A DNA stretch of 64,000 nt, from assembly GCA_029339195.1 (NCBI GenBank), contig JAPTJF010000185.1, positions 1-64,000 of the forward strand, written 5' to 3'. The position numbers were made by a program, and so were the translations under genes. The notes beneath the pieces were generated by a model. The model ran no database searches. It was not told where the DNA came from and was given only the letters and a program-made list of their open reading frames with translations. Source of the stretch: Micractinium sp. NFX-FRZ. Taxonomy: Eukaryota; Chlorophyta; Trebouxiophyceae; Chlorellales; Chlorellaceae. Shown piece by piece: positions 46,723 to 57,178 of the stretch (the stretch's first letter is position 1; every line of letters starts with the position of its first letter).

Positions 46723-47344
46723 CTCCGAGGCGGTCGCACTCAGCACAACGCGTCTTCACGCTGCAATCGGGGAGGTGGCAAGCCGCGTGAGGGTTCCGTT
46801 CAGAGGAGGCACACACGTGTGTGGCCCCTGGCCAGGGGTGGACGGCAGGCTACTCTCCTACAGGTAGCTGCGCCCCTGCGAACTCTGCCAGAATCAGCCA
46901 GTGGTTATTGTCGACCTAATTCACAATTGTGGGCGGCCGGCTGGGCCGGGTTGCACCCGGTAGCAAGCGACTAGCTGTAGTTTGCTAGTAGCTGACAGCC
47001 AGAGACTTCTCTCCCGCTCACCTTGGGTGCTTCTCAGATCAGTGGATGGCGGGATTCTGGGTTCGGCTCGCAATTAGAAGCTCGCCTGCTGGATACGCTC
47101 TGCTCGTGCAGTCTTGAGTGCGAGAGCTCGCACTGTCCACCTGGCTCGTGCATGGTCGTACTTGACCTACCCTCTCCGGTCGAGCAATCTCAGCTCGCAC
47201 AAGGGGTTTCAAAAGGAGATGTTACAAGCGCGTCGGTGCTGGGATGCATCTGAAAGCCGACCCTGACCCCGGATTGCAACCCGGTTGCCGCCGGCGCCCG
47301 TCGTCATTGTGCAGGTAAGCAGCGCCCGCCGCCAGGGGCTGCTG
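46723..47344. other. upstream flank of the short glycoprotein gene
   Basis: This should contain the promoter of the short glycoprotein gene. No other gene is seen. The last 8 bp (47337-47344) are the left target-site duplication of the adjacent hAT-like element. Confidence 0.4.
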
Positions 47345-47923
47345 CAGGGTTAACTTTTTCGTTTTGGGATTTGGCCTGTCTTGGCCTGGGGGGTGTTGTG
47401 TTGACGAGCTTATAGGCCAAACGCTGGCCTGCCCGGTTGGGATTTGGCCTGCTGCCCAGGGCGGCGCCGCCTTGCGCAGCCCAGCCCGCGTGGCGCCGGT
47501 GTGGCGGCCTCACGGAGCTGTTGGGCCTAAGCAAAGCATGCCGCTCTTCCCTGGCCATCTGCCCATATCCCTCACTTCCTAGAGATTGCAAGCAATGTCT
47601 TACACAGCAGGGGAAGCCAGCAAGTAAGGGTAAACAGAGAACTCGGGGGGGAGCAGCGGGGTCACGCCCCAAGGTGTGGCGGGGCCAGGTATCAACACGC
47701 CCTCACTTCCTATAGCGGGGTAGGCTGTCCTGCAGGTGCCTGGCAGGCTATATTTGGCCTGTTGCTTCCCAATTTGGCCTAATGTTTGGCCTACGCGCCT
47801 TCGGCGCGCACTGCCACGTAGGCCAAATTTTTGGCCTGTGGCGCAAGCGCCACAGGCCAAAAGCTTGAATTTTTCCTAAAAACAGGCCAAATTTGGCCTA
47901 ATAGGCCAAAAAAGTTAACCCTG
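47345..47923. mobile_element. non-autonomous hAT-like element (MITE), 579 bp
   Basis: The ends are inverted repeats CAGGGTTAACTTTTT (15 bp identical). It is flanked by an exact 8-bp direct repeat GGCTGCTG (47337-47344 and 47924-47931). An 8-bp target duplication and CAGGG termini are hAT hallmarks. Inside are many TTGGCCT/AGGCCAA subterminal motifs in both orientations and nested hairpins near 47790-47870. No transposase frame is present, so it needs a helper. Perfect flanking repeats suggest a fairly recent insertion. Confidence 0.85.
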
Positions 47924-47931
47924 GGCTGCTG

Positions 47932-50611
47932 GCCCGCAGCTCAGTGCCACTACCTCCCTGCCCTCACCCCCGAATGAAGTTGCGAGGGCCGTATGCCTCA
48001 CTTCCATACCGTTGACAGGAGTCAAGGCCAGCTGTATTTCAAGCTGCGCAGAATCAGGTGGGGCCAAAGCTCTTCAGATCTGATCTCGAATGCCGTCGCG
48101 GGCGGCAATGGGGAGCCTCCCAACGTTGCCCGCAGCAACATCCGGCCAAGCGTGCCATCATGAGATAGAGACTTCAGATGGCCCGACCATTTTGGTGCTG
48201 ACTACATTGCATGACGGCACTCCCATAGAGGTGGGCTTTGGTTAAGGTTGAGCTGCAGATTGGCGAGCCCACCGCCGCCCGCTGCAAGAAAGCACACCCA
48301 GCTGCATCTCCTGCACTGCCGGGTGGTGCCCCTTGCGCCCTTGGCCAACACTGCCTCTGACGCCACGCCCGATCAGAACACAGATCAGGCGCATGAGAAG
48401 AGTCAAGTGGCCAGATGCATTCGAAGAGAAAGCGGCGCCCTCTCTGTGTGCCAGCGGAGGTGGGGGTAAGTGGGGGCCTCTGCCGTCCGTGCCCCTCACG
48501 TCGACGCGGCAGTCAAGGCAGGGTGACGGATTCAGAGCTGAGACGTTACAAAAAAGCCCAGGTAAGCCCAGCATATCTCTACCAGACTCTGCAGCAAAAC
48601 GTCTATGCGAAAGGCCAGGCAGGGTAGGGCACCAGGCCAAGCAAGCAGGCAAGCCAGAGCATGCGGGCTACAAGCATTTGCATTCCCCGCTGGGAGCGCT
48701 CACTGGCCCCAGCACCAGCCCGAGGCAGCTGCCATCTCACATCACACAGGCTGGCGGCAATCCGCCTCAAACGTTTCTAGCCTTGCCGTGTGATCAATGC
48801 GACCATGACAGGCAGCCGCCGCTGCCGCATGTTGCCGCTGACAGGCAGCCGCCGCTGCTGCATGTTGCCGCTGCCGCGGTGTGCTGCCGCCGCTGGGCTC
48901 CTCTATCCATGAGAGCTCTCTCTGTTTCTCGCTGTTGGTCCGGATTCCCAGGTGCAAACGCCAGCATGATGCTGAAGGTTCGTACCCTTGTGTGCGGACA
49001 AACGGCTTATCCGGAAGAACGATCCGGGCATCTGCCCGACCCGCCGGCGACCAAGCCCAGCAGGTCAAAAGAATGCTGCAAGCGCGCCCATTCCGCAGGT
49101 ACGGCGGATCGCAGCTAAGCGCTGGGTGGTGGCAGCTCCGCCCGCTTGTGGCGGCGGCGGCGGCGGCAGCGGCCGGCCTCGTGTGGCACTGCAGGGTGCT
49201 GTGCGGCTGGCCGTGGCTTGTGCCCTCCGCTACCCTGGTGCCCGTTATTTTAAAAATGCACCTCGTGTCAATTCCCATTGCAGGATCATTTAGGTGCTGT
49301 GCTTGTGAGGGAGGGCAAGTTAATGATGACGCCTGCCATGTCACTAATGCTCTGCGGCGCCGCCACGCCTGGCCTCCCTTCAGCATGCAAGGCACGTGCC
49401 CTGCGATAGTGCGTTCCTCCATTGGACTTTGTAGGACTGCACCGATGACCAGCACATGATGCCTGTCGGCATAAGGCCGGTGGCATAAGCATGAAAGGGT
49501 GCAGCTCGCTTGGTGCGTGCCCCTGCAAACCCGGCAGCAGGCGGCCGCGGCACGCGGCACACAAAGACCCATTGTACCTGTGGGTCTATACACAGTACAA
49601 AAGTATAAACATGCTTTGTTGCCCAACTTATAACACATACAATACATAGCGGAAGTGAGTTGTGACGTGTGTCGTCTCAAATGGGCAGCAGCCGGTGATG
49701 GGTAGCAGCGCTTCTGTGTGTACGCAGCTCAATTTGACAAATTGTATGCAGTGGGCGCGCTGCCGATAGTATCACCCAACGGTAGGGTTCTAGGGTAGGG
49801 CTTTGAGAAACCCTACCCGGTCCTTGGAGTACAAACCAGACCCCAGTTTTAGAAGCTCCAGTATATAGGAGGTTAGCAGTTCAGCGAAGTTTCGATTTTG
49901 GCGGGTGTTAGGTGGAGAGCAGGAGGATGTGGGTCAGATGGAACCGTGGGAGACGAGCGGTCACTAGTGGCCGGGCAGCTGGGGCACATGATGCGTCCGG
50001 CTGGCGCCGAGCTTGAGCACGCTCCCCAGGGAGGCAGCTGCGCTCACTGGCAGTACCAACAAGGAGAGTGCAGGTGGTGTGTGGGTGTGCGCCACAGTGT
50101 GTGCGTGTGAGTGTGCCTTGTACCGTGCTCGCACTGGGGTGGGGTGGGGTGGGCGGTGGTGTTTAAGCCGTGAGCTGCGCATTGCCGGCGCTCTGCCCTG
50201 CCGATCGTGCTTGACCGCGTCTCCGCGTCTCGAACTGCGCGGGGCAGCTGCGCGGCCCCTGCTGGAGAGGGTTGGTGCACTCAGGTGCGGGGAGGGTCAA
50301 TGCACTGCCGTGGCACGGCACTGGCCAGGCCAGGCCCCAGCGGCCCCCAGCGCTTGCGCTGCCGGCAGCTCACACCCTCAGCTTGGCCCCGCTGTGCGAG
50401 GGCCCGGCTGCAGGGCGCTGCCAGCGGGCACACGCTGTGGTGCACGCTGTGGTGCAGCGCGGCACCTGTGGCAGCGGCCCACCCACCGCTCCCTCACTGC
50501 CCTCCCTCCTGCCTCGCTGGTCACTGCATGGCATGGCATGGCACGGCATGGCATGCGCTGGTACGTGACCATGCTTGCCCCACGTCCGGTGCTCACCTTG
50601 CATGCGCCCTC
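47932..50611. other. gene-poor region
   Basis: A 312-codon minus-strand frame (48742-49680) is open but low in recognisable features and partly made of a GCCGC-rich duplication (about 48812-48880), so I do not call it. GT-rich (50075-50112) and GGGGT (50131-50153) simple repeats occur, and CATGG repeats lie at 50525-50555. No supported gene. Confidence 0.4.
49788..49820. repeat. second telomere-like inverted repeat
   Basis: GGGTAGGG (49793-49800) is inverted as CCCTACCC (49811-49818). The 13-bp string AAACCCTACCCGG here is also found at 45497-45509, pointing to a shared repeat family. Confidence 0.65.
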
Positions 50612-50992
50612 CTAAGCCGCACTCTCCGTCTTGAACTCCCAACCCGGCTGGAGTGCAGGGCAGGGGGCGAGGGCGGGAGGAAGCGCACACGTAAGCAGCG
50701 GGGGGGCGCCCGATGCATGGGGTGGGTTTGGCACAGCCGCTGCGGCAGCAGGTGTTGCAGCACTCTGGCAGCAGCGGTCACCGCACGGTGCATGGGGCGG
50801 CCAGGCGGAGGCAGCAGGGATTGGGGCATGGCTCACCTGGTTGCACAGGAGATGACACGGACTCGCACAGCAGTGACCCCGGTGCGGCGGGGGAGGGTAA
50901 CGTTGCCGTTGCCCTGCCCGGTGGCGCGGGCGCACGCCAGGTGTTGGGTGCCCGCCAGAATGTCAAACAGCAGACCATACGCATGTCTACAT
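50612..50992 (-). pseudogene. orphan C-terminal exons of the proline-rich glycoprotein family
   Basis: Minus-strand 50992-50838 encodes YGLLFDILAGTQ, NGNVTLPRRTGVTAVRVRVISC and ends at a GTGAGC donor, closely matching exon 8 of the complete glycoprotein gene (YVEC...NGAVTLPRRTDVTAVLVRVISC). A following segment ending in GWEFKTESAA and TAG (50612) resembles its last exon. The phases do not join cleanly, and no signal-peptide, Pro-rich or Cys-rich exons are found upstream, so this is probably a gene remnant. Confidence 0.6.
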
Positions 50993-51367
50993 GAAAGCAC
51001 GTGCTCTTTGGACCTGTGCATGCCCTTGTGTGTCCCCAGGCCTGCGGAGCTGCTCGGTGAGGCAATTGAAGGCCGCCTGGCCGGGCAGACGACCCGCTGC
51101 ACGCAGCCGCGGCTGCCACGGTGCACGGTGCATGCAGCGGGCGGTGCACACATGTGGCCGTACAAGCGACTGGATCATGGGTGGCCGCCAGTGGCTGAGA
51201 GTCTGTGCTTGCATGAAGGCGGCCCAGACAATGTGTCGTCATTGAAGTGCGCTTAAAACGTGTTGCGCAGCCTTGGCTTGCAGTGTGAGTAGCGGGAGCA
51301 AGAGACTGGCGGATGTACATCGGTCTGTCCGATGGGGCTGCAGCTGCCCCCGCCCATTGCAGGTCAC

Positions 51368-51420
51368 ATCGGAGGAGGAAGCTGTGCCTGTGCACACCGG
51401 AGGAGGAAGCTGTGCCTGTC
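51368..51420. repeat. ~35-bp tandem duplication
   Basis: CGGAGGAGGAAGCTGTGCCTGT occurs twice, beginning at about 51370 and 51399, just before a CTG microsatellite. No gene was identified around it. Confidence 0.75.
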
Positions 51421-51460
51421 GCGCCCCTGAGGCGGACGTTCCAAGCCTTCATCAACAACG

Positions 51461-51493
<33 letters not shown>
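51461..51493. repeat. (CTG)n microsatellite
   Basis: This is an uninterrupted run of about eleven CTG units. It is not within a supported coding exon. Confidence 0.9.
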
Positions 51494-52007
51494 TGTGCGC
51501 GGGGCGTGTGGTCCGCATGTACAATCACTGCCAGTGGCAGCCGCCGCCAGGGTGTGTGTGGCACAGAGCTGTGTACATTACAGTAGAGGTATGTGCATGG
51601 CCGGGCATCACTCGATTTCTGAACAGTGCGTGGCGCAACAAAATGCAGTTCGGGCAGTGGGGAGGGTTAGCTTTAAGATGCAGAGAGGCAGCGCTCTCCG
51701 GCAGGCAGCCAATGCACTGCCGTGCCGGCGGGTAGGTTTGGGCGGCAGGGGGGAGAAAGGTGCATCATTCGTTGAGGTCGCCATTGAGCAGAACAAGCAG
51801 GGGAGCCTCGGGCTGTGTCGGTTTCACCGGGCAGCAGCCAATTGGGCTGAGCTGTACATGATGATTGGTCAGTCAGTGCAGGTGGCACATCATGCAGCAG
51901 GGGCCGGTGCGCCGCCAGCGAGGCCTGGTGCGCTGTACAGCACGCCTCCCTCTGCTCTGAAGACGCGGCCCGTCGAGGGCCGCTGCCCGGTGTGACTACT
52001 AGGTGTG

Positions 52008-53430
52008 CTAGCGGCCGATGGGGAACTCTCCGAGAGGGCCCGTGCCCAGCGACTCGCTTCCGCCCAGCGGCCCGCCGCCACCCAGCGGCCCGCCGCCGCC
52101 CGCCGGGCCTTCGACAAACCCTCCCAGCACGGGGAGTGCCTTGGGCACGTTGGCAGCGGCGCCGGCGGGGCCGTGGACGCGCGTCGCCGGCCAGGGCCAT
52201 GCCACGTCGCAGTCAAACCTGGGAAGGGAAGGGGAAGATGGCGGTACGGGTGTGGGTGAGGGCGGGGCTGCAGCGTCGCTTGCCAGCTGCCAGCAGCAAC
52301 ATGGCGGGTGGCCGAGGGCGCGGGCCGTGTGCGAGCCACACACAGCGCCGCGCAGCGCAGCAGCTCTCCCATACTTTCCACCCCGCATCCCGGGCACGTG
52401 GCATGAGTGTGAGATCAGGAGCCCCGGTCCCATGGGGTGTACTATGCACAGGTGGTGGGAGGGAAAGGCAGGGAGCTGGCTCACCAAGGGACCCAGGAGG
52501 TGTTGGAGCAGAAGCCGAGGTCAAAGGGCCTGTCGGCCCAGAAGGCGCACGTCATCTGGCCGCTGGGAGGGGAGGAGACGGTGAGGCACCCCGTGGCATT
52601 GGCGTCAACCAGCTTGAAGGTGGGGTCGAACCCGTAGGCCCCCGCGCCCTGCGGTCGAGGAGGAGTGGTGCAACCGTCAGCATGGAGAAGGAGTAGGGGT
52701 TGTGTAACGAACAGGGGCACCGGGAGGGCCGGGGAAAAAGGCACACCCACTCGGCCCCCGCGCCCTGCAGCCGTCGGCATAGGAAGTTGTGGGGTTGTGA
52801 CGACGGAGGGAGACTGAGAAGGGCGGGGCATGAGTCAACCCACTAGCCCACGACAAGCACGCACGGGCAGAGTGTGGGGATAGCGGGCACGTGCAGGCGA
52901 TGGCGAGCGCCCCCGGCATGCGTGGGCAGGCAGCGCGCAGCTGCGACCAGCGCAGGGGGTGGCGGGCAGCAGCAGGGCGCAAACCGCAGAGGCTTATGCA
53001 GGCGGGTAGCACAACAAGCCCGGCTCCAACCTTAATCTGCGCCTCACCTGCACAAACACAGCGGTGGCGATTGCCAGCACAGCGCCCGACACTGGGTGGT
53101 TGAAGGCCGCAAAGATGGCCACACCCCAGCCCAGCGCGTAGTGGTGCAGGTGCAGGGAGTAGGCGCCCGAGGCGGGCAGCGCGACCAGCCAGGCGGCAAA
53201 GTACAGCAGCACCGCCAGGCGGGGCAGGAGGTAGAGGGCCACCGAGCGCCAGCGGGCGGTCCTCAGGCGCTTGGCCCTGCCTGCTGCGCGACCAGAGCGC
53301 GCCGCCGCCGCCGCTGCCGCCACGCCGCCAGCGGACGGCTGGGCCGCCCGGCCCTCAGCGCTGCTGGCGCTGCCTGCACGGCGCGCCTTCTTATACGGAG
53401 AGTCCGCTGGGCTGCCGCCAATGCTCCCCG

Positions 53431-53466
<36 letters not shown>

Positions 53467-55734
53467 CTGCCTCACTAGTGCTGCTCCCATAAGAGCGGGG
53501 GGAATCAGAAGGCACTATGGCTGCCGGTGCCACCACCGCTGGAGCAACAGGCTTGGTGGTTGCTGCGATCGCTGCTGCTGCTGCTGCTGCTGCGCTGGCA
53601 TCGGAGGCGGTGCCGCCTGCCCGCCAGGCCAGGTAAATATGGAAGCACATGACCGCCACAACCAGCACTGCGGCTGCAGGCAGGGGAAGGGAGGCACATG
53701 GGTGTGGTGTAATGGTGAGGGGCAGGGCAGGGAGGGCTTGGGTGGGTGAACAGCGGCAGCAGGGGTGCAGGTGGCGGAGGCCTGACGGGGGGCAGGTGCC
53801 AGCTGGGAATCCGGCCGCGGGCAGAGCGCCAGAGCAGGAGCGAAACGGCGCTAGCAGCATGGCATGCCACGGCATGAGCACCGCACATCACAGCACATGC
53901 GCAGCGTGCCACAGCATGCCACAGCGTGCCTGCCACAGCGCAGCGCAGCTCAGCGTGGCTCACCCAACACTGGGAGTGTGATGGGCGCAGGGCCCCAGGC
54001 CACCGCAGCGTAGCACAGCACAGCACAGCACAGCACAGCACAGCACAGCACAGCACAGCACAGCACAGCACAGCACAGCACAGCACAGCACGCAGCACAT
54101 TGGAACGCAGTTTGTCACATGCGCTAACCCACGGCTTTAGTGTGACTTGCAGGGTTGTTGCGGCGCTCATGCCAGACAGCCCAGCACAGCACAGCCCAGC
54201 ATAGACAGGCAAGTTGATGCCCACGCCCGCTGAGGCTTGCACGACTTACCCAACACTTTGAGTGCGATGGGCACGGGCCCCCAGGCGCTCATGCCCGACA
54301 GGGACACCCGCAGGGCTGGGATGGTTGAGATGCCAGAGTAGGCGGGAAAGACGGCGAGGTAGAGCAGCCAGAGGTAGGCCCGGCGGGGGGCTGCCAGCCA
54401 GGCAAAGCGTGCGGGGCGCGTCACGCCCGCCAGCCACCCCATGCCGCCGCCCAGGAAGGCGATCAGGGAGAGGGAGTTGAAGGCCTGGGAGGCGGATGCT
54501 TCGTCACTGCGGGGTGGGAGGGGGGGGGCGTCGTGAGGAGGCGGGCTGTGGTGAGGCAGGTGGGTGAGGATAGATGAGGCTAGCTCGAGTGGGGCACGGG
54601 GCCAGTTGGCGGCGAAAGACTCGTCTCCGCTCAGCCGGCAGGGATGGAAGGCAGCCCAGCCCCTACAGCCCGCTGCAGTGCAGGCTACCCCATGTGCCCG
54701 GATTCTAACTCCCATCGGTGCATCACTAGCTCGGGAGATGGTGAGTGCGGGCTGCCCCGCATGCGTCTGCCCTCATCCCGCCCGCCCCGCCCCGCCCCGC
54801 CCCACCCCGCCCACCCACCAGTCGTAAGGTATGCCGCCGGCACACAGGCCGCGCTGGAAGGCAAAGCCCACAAAGAGCAGCGCCAGCCAGGCACCCAGGC
54901 GCAGCATGTCTGCTGGGCTGGGCTGGTCCAACGGGGCGGGGGCCGCCGGCTGCCGCAGCACATGCTGCTGCGCCCCGGTCTCCTTGGTGTGCGCCCCGTC
55001 GCCGGCGGCGGCGGCGGGGTCTGTTGCCACCCCGCCCTCTGCTGCCACCGCCGCTGCCGCGGCAGCCGCGTCCGCTGCTGCTGCCGGCCCGTGCTGCTGC
55101 TCGGCGGCTGCGTCCATGGCAGGCCCCAGGCTGAGCCTCACGTGGCTCCTGCTGCGCCCATGCCGGCTGCCGCTGCTGATGGCATCGCAGCCATCCTCAT
55201 CGGCAGCGGCAGTGACAGGGGGAGGGGGAGGGGCACCCCAGTCGGGCGGCAGAGGGATGCCTGAGCCCTGGTGGGACAGAAGGGGTACCCCAGACCCCTG
55301 GTTGGATAGCACTGGGATGCCGGAGCCTTGATGGGAGAGCATGGGGAGTATGCCCGAGCCGTTGCGGGGCAGCAGCGGGACGGCCGAGGGGGCGTGGGAG
55401 AGCGGCGGCATGCCGGAGCTCTGGTGCGCCAGGGGTGGCAGGCCCTGTGGGGTGAACGTGCAGCAGGAGAGAATGCCAAGTCAGGGGCTGCAAAGTGAGA
55501 GGAGCAGGCAACACTTGAGGCACCAACTACTGCCGCAGTAGTGCCAGGGGGCAAGAAGAGTATCGGAAGCCGGGCTGCAGCAGCGGCGGCGCCGCCACTT
55601 GAGGTGCCGCGGCCGCAAGGATAGTCTTGCGCGCTCCATGCCGGAACCAACGATGTGAAAAGACACCAGGATCACTTTTAAAGGCGCACCTGAGGCAGAG
55701 GGCCCTCCTGCCGGGCGTCCAGGTTGTGCGCCAT
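52008..55734 (-). CDS. polytopic membrane protein of unknown function, 6 exons, 642 aa
   Basis: Exons: 55734-55690, 55444-54819, 54506-54250, 53673-53048, 52648-52485, 52218-52008. The N-terminus contains four or five imperfect HQGSGIPLL/NQGSGVPLL repeats (about 30-80). Hydrophobic segments follow around LGAWLALLFVGFAF, SLSLIAFLGGGMGWLAGV, YLWLLYLAVFPAY, VLVVAVMCFHIYLAW, VALYLLPRLAVLLYFAAWLV and WGVAIFAAFNHPVSGAVLAIATAVFVQ. SLHLHHYALGW is a conserved-looking HHY motif. A Cys-containing segment (GCLTVSS, CAFWADRPFDLGFCSNTSW, FDCDVAWPW) lies at 519-585, and the C-terminus is Gly/Pro-rich. An Ala/Ser-rich loop (about 330-400) includes a Ser run from a CTG repeat. I do not recognise a named family. 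Confidence 0.78.
52636..52792 (-). repeat. copy of the membrane-protein exon-5 acceptor
   Basis: About 52757-52792 repeats 52636-52670, with a 16-bp shared core CCCCCGCGCCCTGC and diverged flanks. The copy sits in intron 4 and carries its own CAG acceptor. Confidence 0.7.
53958..54295 (-). repeat. copies of the membrane-protein exon-3 3' end
   Basis: Intron 3 has a diverged copy at 53958-54000 of the exon-3 end and donor (54245-54295). A second, shorter match lies at about 54160-54180, GCGCTCATGCC-GACAG. A pentanucleotide microsatellite separates them. Confidence 0.75.
54005..54095. repeat. (CACAG)n microsatellite
   Basis: About 17-18 near-perfect CACAG units lie within intron 3 of the membrane-protein gene. 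Imperfect units continue on both sides. Confidence 0.95.
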
Positions 55735-57178
55735 GTCGGTGGTCCGCCTTCAGGGGGTTGCTGAGACCTGGGTGCCGCTTCCGGGGGACGGCAACCCTCT
55801 ACAGACGACGTTCTCCAGCGGTTGGCGGGCTTGCAGGCACGGCGGGCGCAAGGCAGCCACAGCCGACATGCAAGGAAGCACTTGGCCGCTTGGCACTGCT
55901 ATGGAAGCTCGAAGGGATAAAGATGCAATTGGGTTGGCGTAGGAGAGCCGGTTATGCGAGGGGAAGGTGGAAGTGCCTCAAGGCCTGCGCGCGCCCTTGA
56001 AAAGAGATGCCCTGGAAGCGCGGCTCCGTGCGCAGGGGCGGTGGTAAATGGGGCAGATGAATAGGATCGCTGACCAGGTGCCTCCCGAGGCCGCCCAACG
56101 CGGCGATGTGTAGCGCCACGTGGCTGTCCACTGGAACTTCCAGCCCTTGCAACGGTTGTCCTGATGAGCGCAGGGCTGTGCTGGTGCATTGAGAGGCCGT
56201 GCATCGGGCGAATCGGGCCAGGTGGCGGCAGGCGGGGTCCTCGCCGCTGCGACGGTATCGGCGGCGGCGGTCGAGGCGCTACTGATCCATCCTGCCCTTT
56301 TCCTTTTCCACACCAGGCGGTGCAGCAATGTTGTTGCGCGAGTTACATGGCGCCACATGATGGCACACGAATGGCCAAGAATGGGTCTTGGGCTCTCCCC
56401 AACAGCCGCTTCCAGAGGCCAGGATGGGCACTGGCCAATGCATACAGTGGTCCGCAAGGCCACGCCAGTCACGGTGCCTGCCAGGGGCGGGATATAAGGG
56501 GCACGGAAACGTGTTGAGGGGATGCAAGCAGGAGGGAGCCACTGGCCCCCAAAGACAGCATGCTAGCATGGCAGGAAGGGCCCTCCACGTGGGGCCTGGC
56601 ACGGTGCCGGAACCGGTACGCATGTGGCCGCAAGGGTGGCCCATGCCCTGGATCCCCACAGCCTCTCCGGTGCCACGCCCTCCCATGCCACGCCTCCTGT
56701 CACACTCCCACCTTCACATCTTGCTATTGGCAGCCGTGCTGCCGTGCTGCCATGCCGCTTGCCGACAGCTGTAGCCAGACCCTCGTGCCCTGCCGCCTGA
56801 GCCGGCCTGCGCCTGCCAGCACAAGCCTCCGCTCATGCTGCATGCCAATGCGGGCGTTGAGTGTGTTCCACAGGGTCATGCCGGTGGCACTGCAGGGGGA
56901 TTGGGGGCAAGGACCGTTCGCTTAGGTGGGTGGGGCGGGCTGCCAGGGCGCCAGGCTGGCAGGCACACGCTGAAGGCCAAGCTCAGCGGCCGACACCAAC
57001 AGGAGAAGCGCAGAGACACACACCTAGGCATGCACACACGAGGACACAGGGGCTACATGCATATGCAGGCGATTCTCCCCTCTGACCCGCCCCCACACCT
57101 GTCTTGTGGCCAGCAAGCGTGGGTGGTTCCAAGGCCCAATCTCCCCGTCACCGCCCTTTCCACCTCCGCCCGGCGCCG
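55735..57178. other. spacer between RING gene end and membrane-protein gene start
   Basis: This 1.4-kb region should contain the membrane-protein promoter. A minus-strand segment near 55970-56160 reads VDSHVALHIAALGGLGRH, faintly ankyrin-like, but has no coherent exon structure. No gene is called. Confidence 0.4.

Noticed and set aside
45771..46790. 339-codon glycine-rich plus-strand frame
   Set aside because: Antisense shadow of the proline-rich exon of the second glycoprotein gene.
48742..49680. 312-codon minus-strand frame in the gene-poor region
   Set aside because: Composition is Cys/His-rich and repetitive, with no recognisable domain or splice pattern; long chance frames are common at this GC content.
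55952..56200. Ankyrin-like minus-strand fragment (VDSHVALHIAALGGLGRH)
   Set aside because: One repeat-like match only, with no flanking exons or start; too weak to call, though it could be a relic of the ankyrin family seen at 23 kb.
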